A DNA stretch of 50,592 bases from Kiloniellaceae bacterium. Its GTDB lineage: Bacteria; Pseudomonadota; Alphaproteobacteria; Kiloniellales; Kiloniellaceae. Within the stretch, counting starts at the first letter, position 1; each line of letters begins with the position of its first letter. Positions 24,291-32,360 of this stretch are shown here, piece by piece. Location of the stretch: NCBI GenBank assembly GCA_021776195.1, contig JAJFGK010000098.1, forward strand, positions 1 to 50,592, in the 5' to 3' direction. The notes under the pieces are model-generated. The model did not search any database, had not been told where the DNA came from, and saw nothing but the letters and a program-made list of their open reading frames with translations. A program made the translations under genes and the position numbers.

Positions 24291-25045
24291 TCACCGCTTG
24301 TGCCCGGCTGCCGTCTGCTGCTGCCGTGCCAGAACCTCTTCCAGGTAGGCCTTGTCCATGGCCGCGATCAAAGTGGCAAAATCCTCCAAGTCTTCAGACT
24401 CGGCCATCCCCCAGGTCTCGCCGTAGGCCTTGACCGCGGTCCAGGGGATCGGTGCCGGCCCGAACCCAACCGGCCGGCAGGTGGAGAGTTCCCAGAAGGC
24501 CTCCCAGGTAAAGCTGTGGTAGACGGCCAGAGGCGGTGGCTCGGCGAATTCGGGAATCGGTTTGCCAGCCCGTTCGAGGGTGGCGCGCAGGCGCTCGGCC
24601 CGCGCGCCCAGCTTCAGTTGCCAGGTGACGGCGGCGCTGAGTTTTTTGCCGCCTCCTCCACGGCGGCGCGGCGGAAATTGGCGAGTTTACCGGCCTGCTC
24701 CTGCAGGTCGCGGAACAGCTCGGGCAGGTCGGACAGCACCTTCACCACGTTCTCGCGGGTGAAGGCCAAGGCCTCGCCGGACTCGTCGGTGACGCCGCGC
24801 CAGCCCAGAATCACGGCCTCGGCATAGATCTCGGCCAGAAGGCGGGCCGCCGTTGCCTCGTCCAGGCTGCCGGTCTGGATCTGGCGTTCATAGGGCCGCA
24901 TCTTGGCGGCGAAAACCGCGCCATAGGCCTTGTTCAGGCCGCCGGCCCGGCGGATCGTGATGACGGCGCCGCCGCCGTAGTCCAGGTCGATGCCCTGGTG
25001 GACCTCCAGCTCGCCGTCGTTCTTGAATTGGTCGTAGAGCGTCAT
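24291..25045 (-). CDS. Tail assembly chaperone GT fusion made by -1 frameshift
   Basis: If ribosomes slip back one base at A AAA AAC (24641-24647), the G-like chaperone is extended by 116 residues to a 251-residue product ending at TGA 24291-24293. The extension has no start codon of its own with a good ribosome site and contains features of T domains (IPWTAVKAYGETWG, then a helix with LIAAMDKAYLEEVL). G and GT proteins of long-tailed phages bind the tape measure and recruit tail tube subunits. The tape measure gene is next on this strand, beyond the two plus-strand paralogues. Confidence 0.78.
24614..25045 (-). CDS. Tail assembly chaperone, G-like (unshifted product)
   Basis: The 143-residue product resembles the first of the two tail chaperones: LEVHQGIDLDYGGGAVITIRR, a region RQIQTGSLDEATAARLLAEIYAEAVILGW, and LPELFRDLQEQ. 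Termination soon after the slippery site gives the short form. The ATG at 25045 has an AGAGGAGAG ribosome site. The gene follows the portal, with an intergenic stretch rich in repeats between; usually it would follow the tail tube gene. Confidence 0.78.
   Translation of the reverse strand: MTLYDQFKNDGELEVHQGIDLDYGGGAVITIRRAGGLNKAYGAVFAAKMRPYERQIQTGSLDEATAARLLAEIYAEAVILGWRGVTDESGEALAFTRENVVKVLSDLPELFRDLQEQAGKLANFRRAAVEEAAKNSAPPSPGN
24641..24647 (-). promoter_or_regulatory. Slippery heptamer A AAA AAC for -1 frameshifting
   Basis: On the minus strand the zero frame reads GCA AAA AAC (residues 133-135 of the chaperone), so the heptamer has the canonical X XXY YYZ form in the correct phase. The zero frame stops 24 bases later, while the -1 frame stays open for 116 codons. 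Position, phase and open overlap all match the programmed frameshift known from lambda G/GT and many siphophages. Confidence 0.8.
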
Positions 25046-25111
25046 GGTTGTCTCTCCTCTGGTTTCGTTGGAAGAAGGAAAAGAAGGTGGATCGCTGTAG
25101 CGGGATCGTCG

Positions 25112-25130
25112 CCCCGGCCATCGAGCCGGG
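25112..25130. repeat. REP-like palindrome between portal and chaperone genes
   Basis: A 6-base perfect hairpin (CCCGGC 25113-25118, GCCGGG 25125-25130, loop CATCGA) lies within a stretch that reads like the common GC-rich intergenic repeats of alphaproteobacterial chromosomes. It is in the 178-base gap between the chaperone start and the portal stop. Confidence 0.45.
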
Positions 25131-25171
25131 ACCTATGGTTCCGTGCGCGCGGGCAGATGGGGCCCGCCCTT

Positions 25172-25218
25172 CGCTGTCCTCTGTCCTCTGTCCTCTGACT
25201 TCTGTCCTCTGTCTTCTG
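25172..25218. repeat. Heptanucleotide simple repeat (TCCTCTG-type)
   Basis: On the plus strand the sequence TCCTCTG occurs three times in a row and then, after a diverged unit, again with variants up to 25218. A looser version is found near 26865-26912. Such runs are typical of non-coding chromosomal DNA and mark this gap as an unusual interruption in a phage operon. Confidence 0.6.
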
Positions 25219-25223
25219 CCCCC

Positions 25224-26597
25224 CTAGCCCGCCTTGCGCGCCTGCTCGTCTTCGAAGCTGAGCGCCTCGGGGATCACCTCGCCCTGCTTCAACGCCTGGA
25301 ACAGGCTTTCCTCAGACAGCGCGCCGGCCTGCCAGGCGGCAACGTGGGCTTTCAACTGCTCGGCTGTCATGGCGAAGGGCAGGTAGTCGCGATTGAGGCT
25401 GAGGCTGACAGGTCCGCTGGCACCGCCCCAGTCGCGTAAGATGGCGAGGGCGCGGGTCAGGCCCTCCGAGACGGCGCGCGCCAGGGCGGCCAGCACCGAG
25501 TTTTCGCCGCCGCGTCTAATCGCCAGGGTCTCGGCGGCCTCGGCGGCGCGCTTTTCCGGTGCCAGCATTCGCGCGCCGATGGCGGCCATCTGGGCCTCCT
25601 TGCGGTCGAGCGCACGCATCAGGGCATCGAGCCCCTGGCCGGAAAACTCGAGATAGCCGGCCCTGGCCTCGGGGCTCGGCAACACCCAGGCCTCGCCGGC
25701 ACCGATCGACAGGCCCTCGCCCTCCTCCAGCCGGTGGCCCGTCACCACCGGGGTCGGCAGCCCGGTGAAGTGCGCGCCGTGCTCGAAATCGGCGGTCGAG
25801 CGGTAGTGCGACAGGTTGACGTTCACCAGATCGAGCAGCGGCGGCTTGTCGGGTTGGCTGCGCGTTCCTTTCGGCCCAAAGAAGACGAAGGGGATCGTTG
25901 TCAGGCGCCGGCCCTCCAGGGTCGGCTCGATGGCAGGCCCGACCTGGCGCCACTGCGCACCGTCGTCGCGAAACAGGCGCTGGCGATAAAGGCCCGCGTC
26001 GTCCAGGTCCAAGACCCGGATTTGCGGGATCGTCAGGCCCCGAAACTCGTCCTCCGGATCGGGTAGTGTCGCGGTTTCATGCAGCCTCAAATGGGTCAGG
26101 CGGGTCACGTTGCCCACCGGCCCCTCGTGCCAGTCGAGGATGTCCTCGGCCCGGTAGCGCCGCAGGAAGGGGCGCTGCCCAGCCGCTGCCGCCTGACCCG
26201 CCGTCACCAGCTCGCCACGCGTCGGCGGGTGGTCCACCAGGACCCCGGCACGACCCACGGTCAGGATCTCCTCGACCAGGGCTTCGGTGAAGGCCAGAAG
26301 GCCGGTACCCGCGTTGTCCAGGTCTCCGGCCAGGGCCGCGACCAGGGCCGGCAGCTCGATCTGCGGCCCCTTGCGAAAGATCAGACCCAGCATGCCGTCC
26401 AGCGTGCGCTGGGTCGCATTGAAGAAAAGCGCGCGGCCGCGGTAGGCGCCGTAGTCCCCGTCGCGCTGGCCTTCCAGGCGCGGCAGATAGAGCTCGCCGC
26501 GCCCCTGTACGGCCTCCTGGCCCGCCGCCACGTCGCGGCATTTGCGCCACAGCGGCAGGCGCGCGTCATAGTCCGGGTGGCGATCGGTCACCGGCAT
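25224..26597 (-). CDS. Portal protein (DUF4055-like)
   Basis: The 457-residue product resembles DUF4055 portal proteins of siphophages: it starts MPVTDRHPDYDARLPLWRKC, has an RGRALFFNATQRTLDGMLGLIFRK segment, a VDHPPTR loop, RYRAEDILDW, LLDLVNVNLSHYRSTADFEHG, and AEAAETLAIRRGGENS near the C-terminus. A dodecamer of this protein forms the DNA channel. The start at 26597 has GAGG 8 bases away; the upstream open frame is not used. Terminase genes, its normal neighbours, lie about 9.7 kb away beyond cellular genes. Confidence 0.86.
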   Translation of the reverse strand: MPVTDRHPDYDARLPLWRKCRDVAAGQEAVQGRGELYLPRLEGQRDGDYGAYRGRALFFNATQRTLDGMLGLIFRKGPQIELPALVAALAGDLDNAGTGLLAFTEALVEEILTVGRAGVLVDHPPTRGELVTAGQAAAAGQRPFLRRYRAEDILDWHEGPVGNVTRLTHLRLHETATLPDPEDEFRGLTIPQIRVLDLDDAGLYRQRLFRDDGAQWRQVGPAIEPTLEGRRLTTIPFVFFGPKGTRSQPDKPPLLDLVNVNLSHYRSTADFEHGAHFTGLPTPVVTGHRLEEGEGLSIGAGEAWVLPSPEARAGYLEFSGQGLDALMRALDRKEAQMAAIGARMLAPEKRAAEAAETLAIRRGGENSVLAALARAVSEGLTRALAILRDWGGASGPVSLSLNRDYLPFAMTAEQLKAHVAAWQAGALSEESLFQALKQGEVIPEALSFEDEQARKAG

Positions 26598-26939
26598 GGG
26601 CAGATCCTCGTCGATGGGAAAAGTGCGAGCGGCCCGGCGCGCCTTGGGATGGCACGGGCCGAAGCTGATCAAGTGAAGTTTGTCGGAAAGGCGGGCCCAA
26701 ACCCCGGGCGGCTTTCGCGATCCTTAGCCGCAACCCTCGGGTATCGTCAGGCAGACGGGAAGCGTTTTTTTGGATGTATGACCTAGTATCCGCCCGCGAC
26801 CAAATAGGGACCAACACAAAGATCACGGAGCGGGCAAAGAGGCCACGGAGAGTCGAGATCTTCTCTGTGCCCTCCGTGTCTTCTCAGTGCCCTCTGTGTC
26901 GATCCTCTGTCCGCCGGTCCGCCGAAGAATCAACAGCCC
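26598..26939 (+). other. 340-base intergenic region before the portal gene
   Basis: I see no gene here. It holds the portal ribosome site, the second copy of the 35-base motif (26730-26764) and a plus-strand T run after it, then loose CTCTGTG-type repeats (about 26840-26912). The right part must contain the transcription end of the panE-like gene. It is one border between phage and cellular genes. Confidence 0.6.
26719..26764. repeat. Shared motif, copy 2 (before portal block)
   Basis: This is the partner of 18051-18095: the core 26730-26764 differs at 6 of 35 positions and has no gaps. The conserved end GGCAGACGGGAAGCG is 15 bases long and is followed by seven T on the plus strand (seven A before it as read on the minus strand). 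It lies about 130 bases before the portal start. Confidence 0.55.
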
Positions 26940-27971
26940 TCAGTCGATCAACTCCTGCACATCGGGCTCCAGGTCGACGGTGGAGTCCGGGAAGGTCGGA
27001 TAAAGCCCCAGGGCCCGGCCGCGCTGTTGGATCAGGCCCAGCACGGCATCGATCATCGGGGTCTCGACGCCGACGATGCGGCCCATCTCCTGGACCGCGG
27101 TCACCAGGGCATCGATCTCCAGCGGCCGGCCCTTCTCCAGGTCCTGCAACATGGAAGTCTTGTGCGCCCCGACCTCGGCGGCGCCGTTGATCCGGCGGTG
27201 CACGTCGATGCGGAAATTCACGCCCAACTCCTCGCCGATGGCCTGGGCTTCCAGCATCATGGAGCGGGATAGAATGCGCGTCGCGGTGTCGGTCGCGACC
27301 AGGTCCAGGGTCGCGCCGGTCAGGGCCGAGATGGGGTTAAAGCAGAGGTTGCCCCACAGCTTCTTCCATATGTCGTCGCGGATGTTGTCGCGGATCGGGG
27401 CACGGAACCCGGCCTCTTCCATGGCCTGGCTCAGGCGCTGGCAACGCTCCGAGATTTCGCCGCTCGGCTCGCCCAGGGTGAACTTGTTGCCGTACTTGTG
27501 GACCACCACGCCCGGCGCCTCCAACTCGGTCGCGGGATAGACCACACAGCCGATGGCCCGCTCTGGCCCCAGGGTCTTCCACTGCCAGCCGCCGGGGTCG
27601 ACCGACTGCAGCTTCATATTGTTGTGCTTGCCCGGCAGCTTATAGAAGTACCACCAGGGGACTCCGTTCATCGCCGTCACAACGGGTGTGTCGGGGCCCA
27701 GCATGGGCAAAAAGCGCTCGGCGGCTTCATAGGCCTGGTGCGCCTTCAGGGTGACGAAGAGCACATCGACCGGCCCCGCCTCATTGGGATCGTCGGTCGC
27801 CAGCGGTTCGACAGTGCGCGCCTCGCCGCCCATCTTCAGGGTCAGTCCCTGCTCGCGAATCGCCGCCAGATTCGACCCGCGCGCGATGCAGATCACTTCG
27901 TGTCCGGCCACGGCCAACGGCACCGCCAGATACCCGCCGATCGCACCCGCTCCGTAAATCCCAATTCGCAT
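26940..27971 (-). CDS. 2-dehydropantoate 2-reductase family protein
   Basis: This NADP-dependent ketopantoate reductase-type protein has 343 residues, with GAGAIGG at 7-13, the catalytic-lysine region LWGNLCFNPISALTGA and the signature QDLEKGRPLEID near 284-295. Family members reduce 2-dehydropantoate in pantothenate synthesis or related 2-keto acids. The inserted PWWYFYKLPGKHNNMKLQSVDP segment is typical of a longer subgroup whose substrate may differ, so no gene symbol is given. It runs in the same direction as the phage genes but is cellular. Confidence 0.85.
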   Translation of the reverse strand: MRIGIYGAGAIGGYLAVPLAVAGHEVICIARGSNLAAIREQGLTLKMGGEARTVEPLATDDPNEAGPVDVLFVTLKAHQAYEAAERFLPMLGPDTPVVTAMNGVPWWYFYKLPGKHNNMKLQSVDPGGWQWKTLGPERAIGCVVYPATELEAPGVVVHKYGNKFTLGEPSGEISERCQRLSQAMEEAGFRAPIRDNIRDDIWKKLWGNLCFNPISALTGATLDLVATDTATRILSRSMMLEAQAIGEELGVNFRIDVHRRINGAAEVGAHKTSMLQDLEKGRPLEIDALVTAVQEMGRIVGVETPMIDAVLGLIQQRGRALGLYPTFPDSTVDLEPDVQELID

Positions 27972-28117
27972 GACCGCCCACTCCCCGCTTGCGCTCGCGC
28001 CTTCGCCACCGCCATGAAAAGGCGCCGCAAGCTGTCACTTGGCAGAAGACCCGTCAACGGCCATTCTCCGGCTCCCGTCTCGTCTTCCTCGACCCTGGCC
28101 GCTCCCGAAGGACCTCG

Positions 28118-29074
28118 ATGCCCGACCTCGACCCGAAACCGCTGTCTCTGCGCGTGCCTCGGGAGGAGGCCAAGAACTCGGCCCGTGGCATCGGTTGGAT
28201 GGTCCTGACCGGCCTACTCTTCGTCTGCGTGACCGGCGTGGTGCGGCATCTCGGCTCCGACATGAGTGCCTATCAGGCGGCCTTTCTGCGCTACGCCTTC
28301 GGCCTGCTGATCATGGCCCCGGTTCTGGTTCGCATCGTCATGAAGGGACAGGGCGGCAGTCCTGGCGAGCGCAAGCGCTTGCCGGCCAAGACCCACCTGC
28401 ATCTGCTGCGCGGTATCGTCCACGGCACCGGGGTCATGCTCTGGTTCTATGCCATGGCCCGCATACCGATCGCCGAGGTGACGGCGCTCGGCTACACCGC
28501 ACCCATCTGGACCACCCTCATGGCGGTCGTCTTTCTGCATGAGAAGATCGCCGCCCGTCGAATTGCCGCCGTGGTAATCGGGTTCATCGGGGTGATGATC
28601 ATCCTGCGTCCCGGCCTGCAGGAGGTGTCCTTCGGCCAACTCGCCCAGGTCCTGGCGGCACCGCTCTTTGCGGTCTCCTTCGTCTGTGCCAAGAAACTGA
28701 CGGAAGACTTCACCAACGGCGAGATCGTCGCGTCCCTGACGATCCTGGTCACCCTGACCTTGCTGCCGCCGGCCATAATGACCTGGCGCGCGCCCTCGCT
28801 CGACGAACTGTTCTGGCTCTTCATCACGGCCGCGCTGGCCACCGCCGGCCATTACACCCTGGCCCAGGCTTTTCGTCAGATGGAGTTGACTGTGGCCCAA
28901 CCGGTCTCGTTCCTGCAATTGGTCTGGGCCACGCTCATCGGCTATTTCATCTTTGCCGAAGAGCCCGACTTCTGGACCTGGGTCGGTGCCGGGGTGATCG
29001 TGGTCAGTGCCACCTACATTGCCCACCGGGAGGCCCAGGCCGCGCGAAACGCCGCCGCTGGCACCAAACATTAA
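28118..29074 (+). CDS. EamA/DMT family transporter
   Basis: The 318-residue protein has ten predicted membrane segments in two EamA halves (for example WMVLTGLLFVCVTGVVRHLG, and TALGYTAPIWTTLMAVVFLHEKI in the first half; LVWATLIGYFIFAEEPDFWTW in the second). It probably exports or imports a small metabolite; the substrate is unknown. I choose ATG 28118, with AGGA 6 bases upstream; the frame is open back to 27989. It is divergent from the panE-like gene. Confidence 0.88.
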   Translation: MPDLDPKPLSLRVPREEAKNSARGIGWMVLTGLLFVCVTGVVRHLGSDMSAYQAAFLRYAFGLLIMAPVLVRIVMKGQGGSPGERKRLPAKTHLHLLRGIVHGTGVMLWFYAMARIPIAEVTALGYTAPIWTTLMAVVFLHEKIAARRIAAVVIGFIGVMIILRPGLQEVSFGQLAQVLAAPLFAVSFVCAKKLTEDFTNGEIVASLTILVTLTLLPPAIMTWRAPSLDELFWLFITAALATAGHYTLAQAFRQMELTVAQPVSFLQLVWATLIGYFIFAEEPDFWTWVGAGVIVVSATYIAHREAQAARNAAAGTKH

Positions 29075-29195
29075 GCGACGGACAGGCATCCCTGCTGACA
29101 GCCCCTGCCAGGGAGTGTCGACTGCCGGATTGCGACTCCCCTGCTTTGACCCGACAATGGCTCGCTGAACTGCCATTCGGAGTCTGACCGCCGCC

Positions 29196-30419
29196 GTGCC
29201 ACCTAACGGATCCCTCCCACTAGTCTCGAACCGCGATGCCCGTCGGCTGTGGCTTTGGCTCCAGGGTCTCAGCGAACCGCCGCGCCGTAAGCTCGACAGC
29301 GCCGGCCTTCGACAGATGATCGAGGCGTTGGGCTACGTGCAGCTCGATTCGATCCAGACCGTGGCACGCGCCCATCACATGATCCTCTTTACCCGTAACC
29401 AGACCTACCGCCCCAAACTCCTGGAGCGCCTTCTGACCAAGGAGCGTGCCGTCTTCGAAAACTGGACCCACGACGCGGCGATCATCCCGACGGCCTTCTA
29501 TCCACACTGGCATCACCGTTTCACGCGCGAACAGAACCGCCTGCCCGCCAAGTATCGGAAGTGGTACGGCAACGACTTCGAGGCCGCCTTGGATCAGGTT
29601 CTCGACCATGTCCGGGACCGAGGTCCGACCCGAGCACGAGACCTAGCACCCGAAGCCGATCCTGATCAGCCGCGGGTGTCCCAGGGTTGGTGGGACTGGC
29701 ACCCCGGCAAGATCGGGCTGGAATACCACTGGCTGACCGGGGCTCTCTCGGTCGCGGGTCGGGAGGGCTTTCAGAAGGTCTACGACTTGACGGAACGGGT
29801 GATCCCGGACCGCGAGCGCGCGGTGCCATACAGTCCGGCGGCGACCCGCGATTGGGCCTGTCGCGAAGCCTTGTCGCGTCTCGGCTTCGCCACCGGCGGC
29901 GAAATAGCGGCCTATTTCGACCTGATCACCGCCGCCGAAAGCAAGGCCTGGTGCGCCGACCAGGATGGCAACTCGCTGATAGAGGTCCTGATCGAGCCGG
30001 CGGACGGCGGTCGACCGGTCAAGGCCCTGGCCCGGCCCGACATCTTCGAAATTCTCGATGACCTCCCCGACCCTCTGGGGCGCTTGCGGGTTCTCTCGCC
30101 GTTCGACCCGGTCATCCGCAATCGCACCCGGCTCGAGCGGCTTTTCGGCTTCGACTATCGCATCGAGGTTTTCGTGCCGGCCGCCAAACGCAAGTACGGC
30201 TACTATGTGTTTCCCCTGCTCGAAGGCGATCGCTTCGTCGGCCGCATCGACATGAAGCGCGACGAAAAACGCGACGCCCTCGTCGTCGCCGGTCTCTGGT
30301 GGGAGCCCAAGGTGCGTCGCTCCAAGCTTCGGCTGGCCGCGCTTGAGGCCGAGCTCGCGCGAATTGCTCGCTTCATCGGCGTCGGCGAGGTTATCGGCCC
30401 GGCCACGGACAGCGCTTGA
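29196..30419 (+). CDS. YcaQ-type winged-helix DNA glycosylase
   Basis: This 407-residue HTH_42 protein matches YcaQ, which unhooks interstrand DNA cross-links. The catalytic QxD motif is Gln49-Leu-Asp51 (VQLDSIQTVARAHH), followed by FENWTHDAAIIP and, in the C-terminal half, LSPFDPVIRNRTRLERLFGFDY and GRIDMKRDE. Length is normal. The start is a GTG at 29196 without a strong ribosome site, so it is slightly uncertain. It is a DNA repair gene with no evident connection to its neighbours. Confidence 0.88.
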   Translation: MPPNGSLPLVSNRDARRLWLWLQGLSEPPRRKLDSAGLRQMIEALGYVQLDSIQTVARAHHMILFTRNQTYRPKLLERLLTKERAVFENWTHDAAIIPTAFYPHWHHRFTREQNRLPAKYRKWYGNDFEAALDQVLDHVRDRGPTRARDLAPEADPDQPRVSQGWWDWHPGKIGLEYHWLTGALSVAGREGFQKVYDLTERVIPDRERAVPYSPAATRDWACREALSRLGFATGGEIAAYFDLITAAESKAWCADQDGNSLIEVLIEPADGGRPVKALARPDIFEILDDLPDPLGRLRVLSPFDPVIRNRTRLERLFGFDYRIEVFVPAAKRKYGYYVFPLLEGDRFVGRIDMKRDEKRDALVVAGLWWEPKVRRSKLRLAALEAELARIARFIGVGEVIGPATDSA

Positions 30420-30542
30420 CGGGTCAGTTTGTACCTGATTGACTAATATCATAAGAAGTTGTGCGGTCGGATCGTGGAAAACCGGCCGACATCGTCCGGA
30501 TGACAACACGGACGTCAGGAAGACGAAACAGGGTTAGGGCAA

Positions 30543-31013
30543 ATGATCGCGACAACGCTTGCGGGCGTGTTGGCTTTCTTGCTTGCCGGGTCAATGCCCG
30601 CCGAGCCAGCTGACACGCGCGCCTACTCGGATTGCCTGGCGTTTGGCATTCAAGGCGCCCTATACGACCCCACACCCGTCGAGGCGGTCTGTGACGAGGC
30701 CCTTCAATTGCCCGACCTCTCGGCCGAGCAACGCGCCGGCAGTCTGTTGATCCGCGCCATGGCCCGTCTGGTCGATGGGCGCCAGCATGCCGCCATCGGC
30801 GATTTGAACCACGCCTACGCATTGTCGAACAGCGATCCCATCAGCCTGGTGACCATGGGGCAGCTCTTCGAAAGTCTGCAGGCCTACGGCCGGGCGCTGG
30901 TGCTCTACAACTGGGTCCTGCAGCGATATCCGGACCGAAGCGAGCTGCTGGAACGTCGAGCCTTGGTGCTCGACCGGCTCGAAAATCCGCCTTCAGCATT
31001 GATTCAAAAATAG
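30543..31013 (+). CDS. Exported TPR-type protein
   Basis: The 156-residue protein has a signal peptide (ATTLAGVLAFLLAGSMPAEPA) and then TPR-like helices (residues about 60-145: AIGDLNHAYALSNSDP, GRALVLYNWVLQRYPDRSELLERRALVL). Two cysteines (31 and 50) follow the signal peptide. It is probably a periplasmic scaffold protein. It stands alone, followed by the MITE-like element. Confidence 0.7.
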   Translation: MIATTLAGVLAFLLAGSMPAEPADTRAYSDCLAFGIQGALYDPTPVEAVCDEALQLPDLSAEQRAGSLLIRAMARLVDGRQHAAIGDLNHAYALSNSDPISLVTMGQLFESLQAYGRALVLYNWVLQRYPDRSELLERRALVLDRLENPPSALIQK

Positions 31014-31065
31014 TTGCCTACAGCGCCCCGGACTCCACCCCGGCTGTGATAGGACTTGCGCTGCG

Positions 31066-31333
31066 CTAGTGGATAGAATCTAACCTATGGTGCCCCTACG
31101 ATGGCTTGCCACGTTCATTCGGCAAGGCGCGTGAGGCGCCGTGAGGCGCGCATCACAAGCCTCGCGGAACGCTGCCGATGAGCGCGGCAGGACGCCCTGC
31201 GGATCGCGTGTCCTGGCTTCTCGGTGCGGTGAGCCCCCTTGACGATGCTTTGGCATCGCCTGCGGGTCCTCTGCTTCTGAGAGACCGGGATACACGATCG
31301 TAGGGGTGCCATAGGTTAGATTCTATCCACTAG
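31066..31333. mobile_element. MITE-like element with 37-base terminal inverted repeats
   Basis: The ends 31066-31102 and 31297-31333 are inverted copies with only two mismatches in 37 bases, bounding 268 bases with no transposase. The outermost bases are CTAG at both ends. IS630/Tc1-mariner elements are known to target CTAG and duplicate the central TA, so the mobile part may run from 31069 to 31331-ish with a TA duplication. The interior is GC-rich with short repeats (GGCGCGTGAGGCGCCGTGAG region). A 71-codon minus-strand frame inside is not a convincing protein. An active IS with the same ends elsewhere in the genome would be its mover. Confidence 0.82.
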
Positions 31334-31411
31334 GCCCATGGCCACCCTTGCGGCCACCTCTACAGCCGACGAGGCTGCTAAATCGGCGCCCTTCCATCCG
31401 GATTGTCCCAC

Positions 31412-32338
31412 ATGTCTCCCTCCGTATTCCTGACGGCCTCTCGGCGCAACGCGATGATCACCGTGACCCTTTCGGGGGTCCTGTGGGGCCTCTTTTGGAT
31501 TCCGCTGCGCGGTTTGGAAGCCGCAGGCCTGTCGGGTGTCTGGGCGACCGCGGGCTTCACCGGGGTCGCGGCCGCGGCCTGCCTAATCTACGGCCTGCTC
31601 GTAAGGCGAAAACAGTTAACTGCCGGCGGCCGGGGCCTCCTCCTGACCGGTGTCTTCACCGGCGCTGCCATGACGCTCTATGGCAACGCTCTGGTCTTTA
31701 CCGAAGTCGTGCACGCGTTCCTGCTCTTCTACCTCATGCCGGTTTGGTCGATGCTCTTGGCGCGGATCGTTCTAAAGGAACGCATCACCCCGCTTCGCTT
31801 GCTCTCTATCGTCATGGGACTGGTCGGCCTGATCACCGTGTTGGGACTGGGCGAGGGCTTCCCCCGACCCCGGAACATCGGCGATTGGATGGGCCTCCTG
31901 GCAGGCCTGTCCTGGTCGGTCGCCGCCGTTCGTTTGCGCCTCCAGGAAGACATCGAGGCCGAAGAGACCACGATCGTCTTCCTGGTTCTTGCCGCGGCTT
32001 TTTCGGTGCTGCTTGGTTTCCTGCCGCACCCGGCCGTGGCCGCCATGCCGGCGCCGGCGGTCTGGCTCGAGGCCCTGCCACTCCTCCTGCCAATCTCGCT
32101 GCTATTCGTGCTGCCGGCCGCCTATTTCGTCATCTGGGGCACCCGGCTTCTCAGCCCTGGCCTGGCCGGCATTCTGTTCATGACCGAAGTCACGGCCGGG
32201 ACCTTGAGCGCGGCGCTCTTCGCCGGCGAGCCCTTCGGCTGGCGCGAGGGCCTCGGCGTGCTGCTGATCACGGCGGCTGGCGTTATCGGTTCCCTGGCCC
32301 CGACAGAATCCGTCGCGGGCCCAGCGGCACCGCATTGA
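31412..32338 (+). CDS. EamA family transporter, tandem copy 1
   Basis: The 308-residue, ten-segment DMT transporter has first-half motifs LSGVLWGLFWIPLRGLEAAG and FLLFYLMPVWSMLLARIVLKERITP. It is clearly paralogous to the gene 22 bases downstream (GLFGLYWVPLRALDAAG). The substrate is unknown. ATG 31412 is likely, with TTG 31403 and ATG 31457 as alternatives; no ribosome site is strong. Its promoter may lie in or near the adjacent MITE. Confidence 0.86.
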   Translation: MSPSVFLTASRRNAMITVTLSGVLWGLFWIPLRGLEAAGLSGVWATAGFTGVAAAACLIYGLLVRRKQLTAGGRGLLLTGVFTGAAMTLYGNALVFTEVVHAFLLFYLMPVWSMLLARIVLKERITPLRLLSIVMGLVGLITVLGLGEGFPRPRNIGDWMGLLAGLSWSVAAVRLRLQEDIEAEETTIVFLVLAAAFSVLLGFLPHPAVAAMPAPAVWLEALPLLLPISLLFVLPAAYFVIWGTRLLSPGLAGILFMTEVTAGTLSAALFAGEPFGWREGLGVLLITAAGVIGSLAPTESVAGPAAPH

Positions 32339-32360
32339 CGGCACAGTGACGGCTTAGTCC

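Noticed and set aside
25172..26912. CCTCTG/CTCTGTG repeats considered as a CRISPR-like array
   Set aside because: Units are 7 bases and directly adjacent without spacers; no cas gene is near.
31080..31295. 71-codon frame inside the MITE-like element
   Set aside because: It uses the inverted repeat as its ends and has no transposase-like features; non-autonomous elements often have chance frames.
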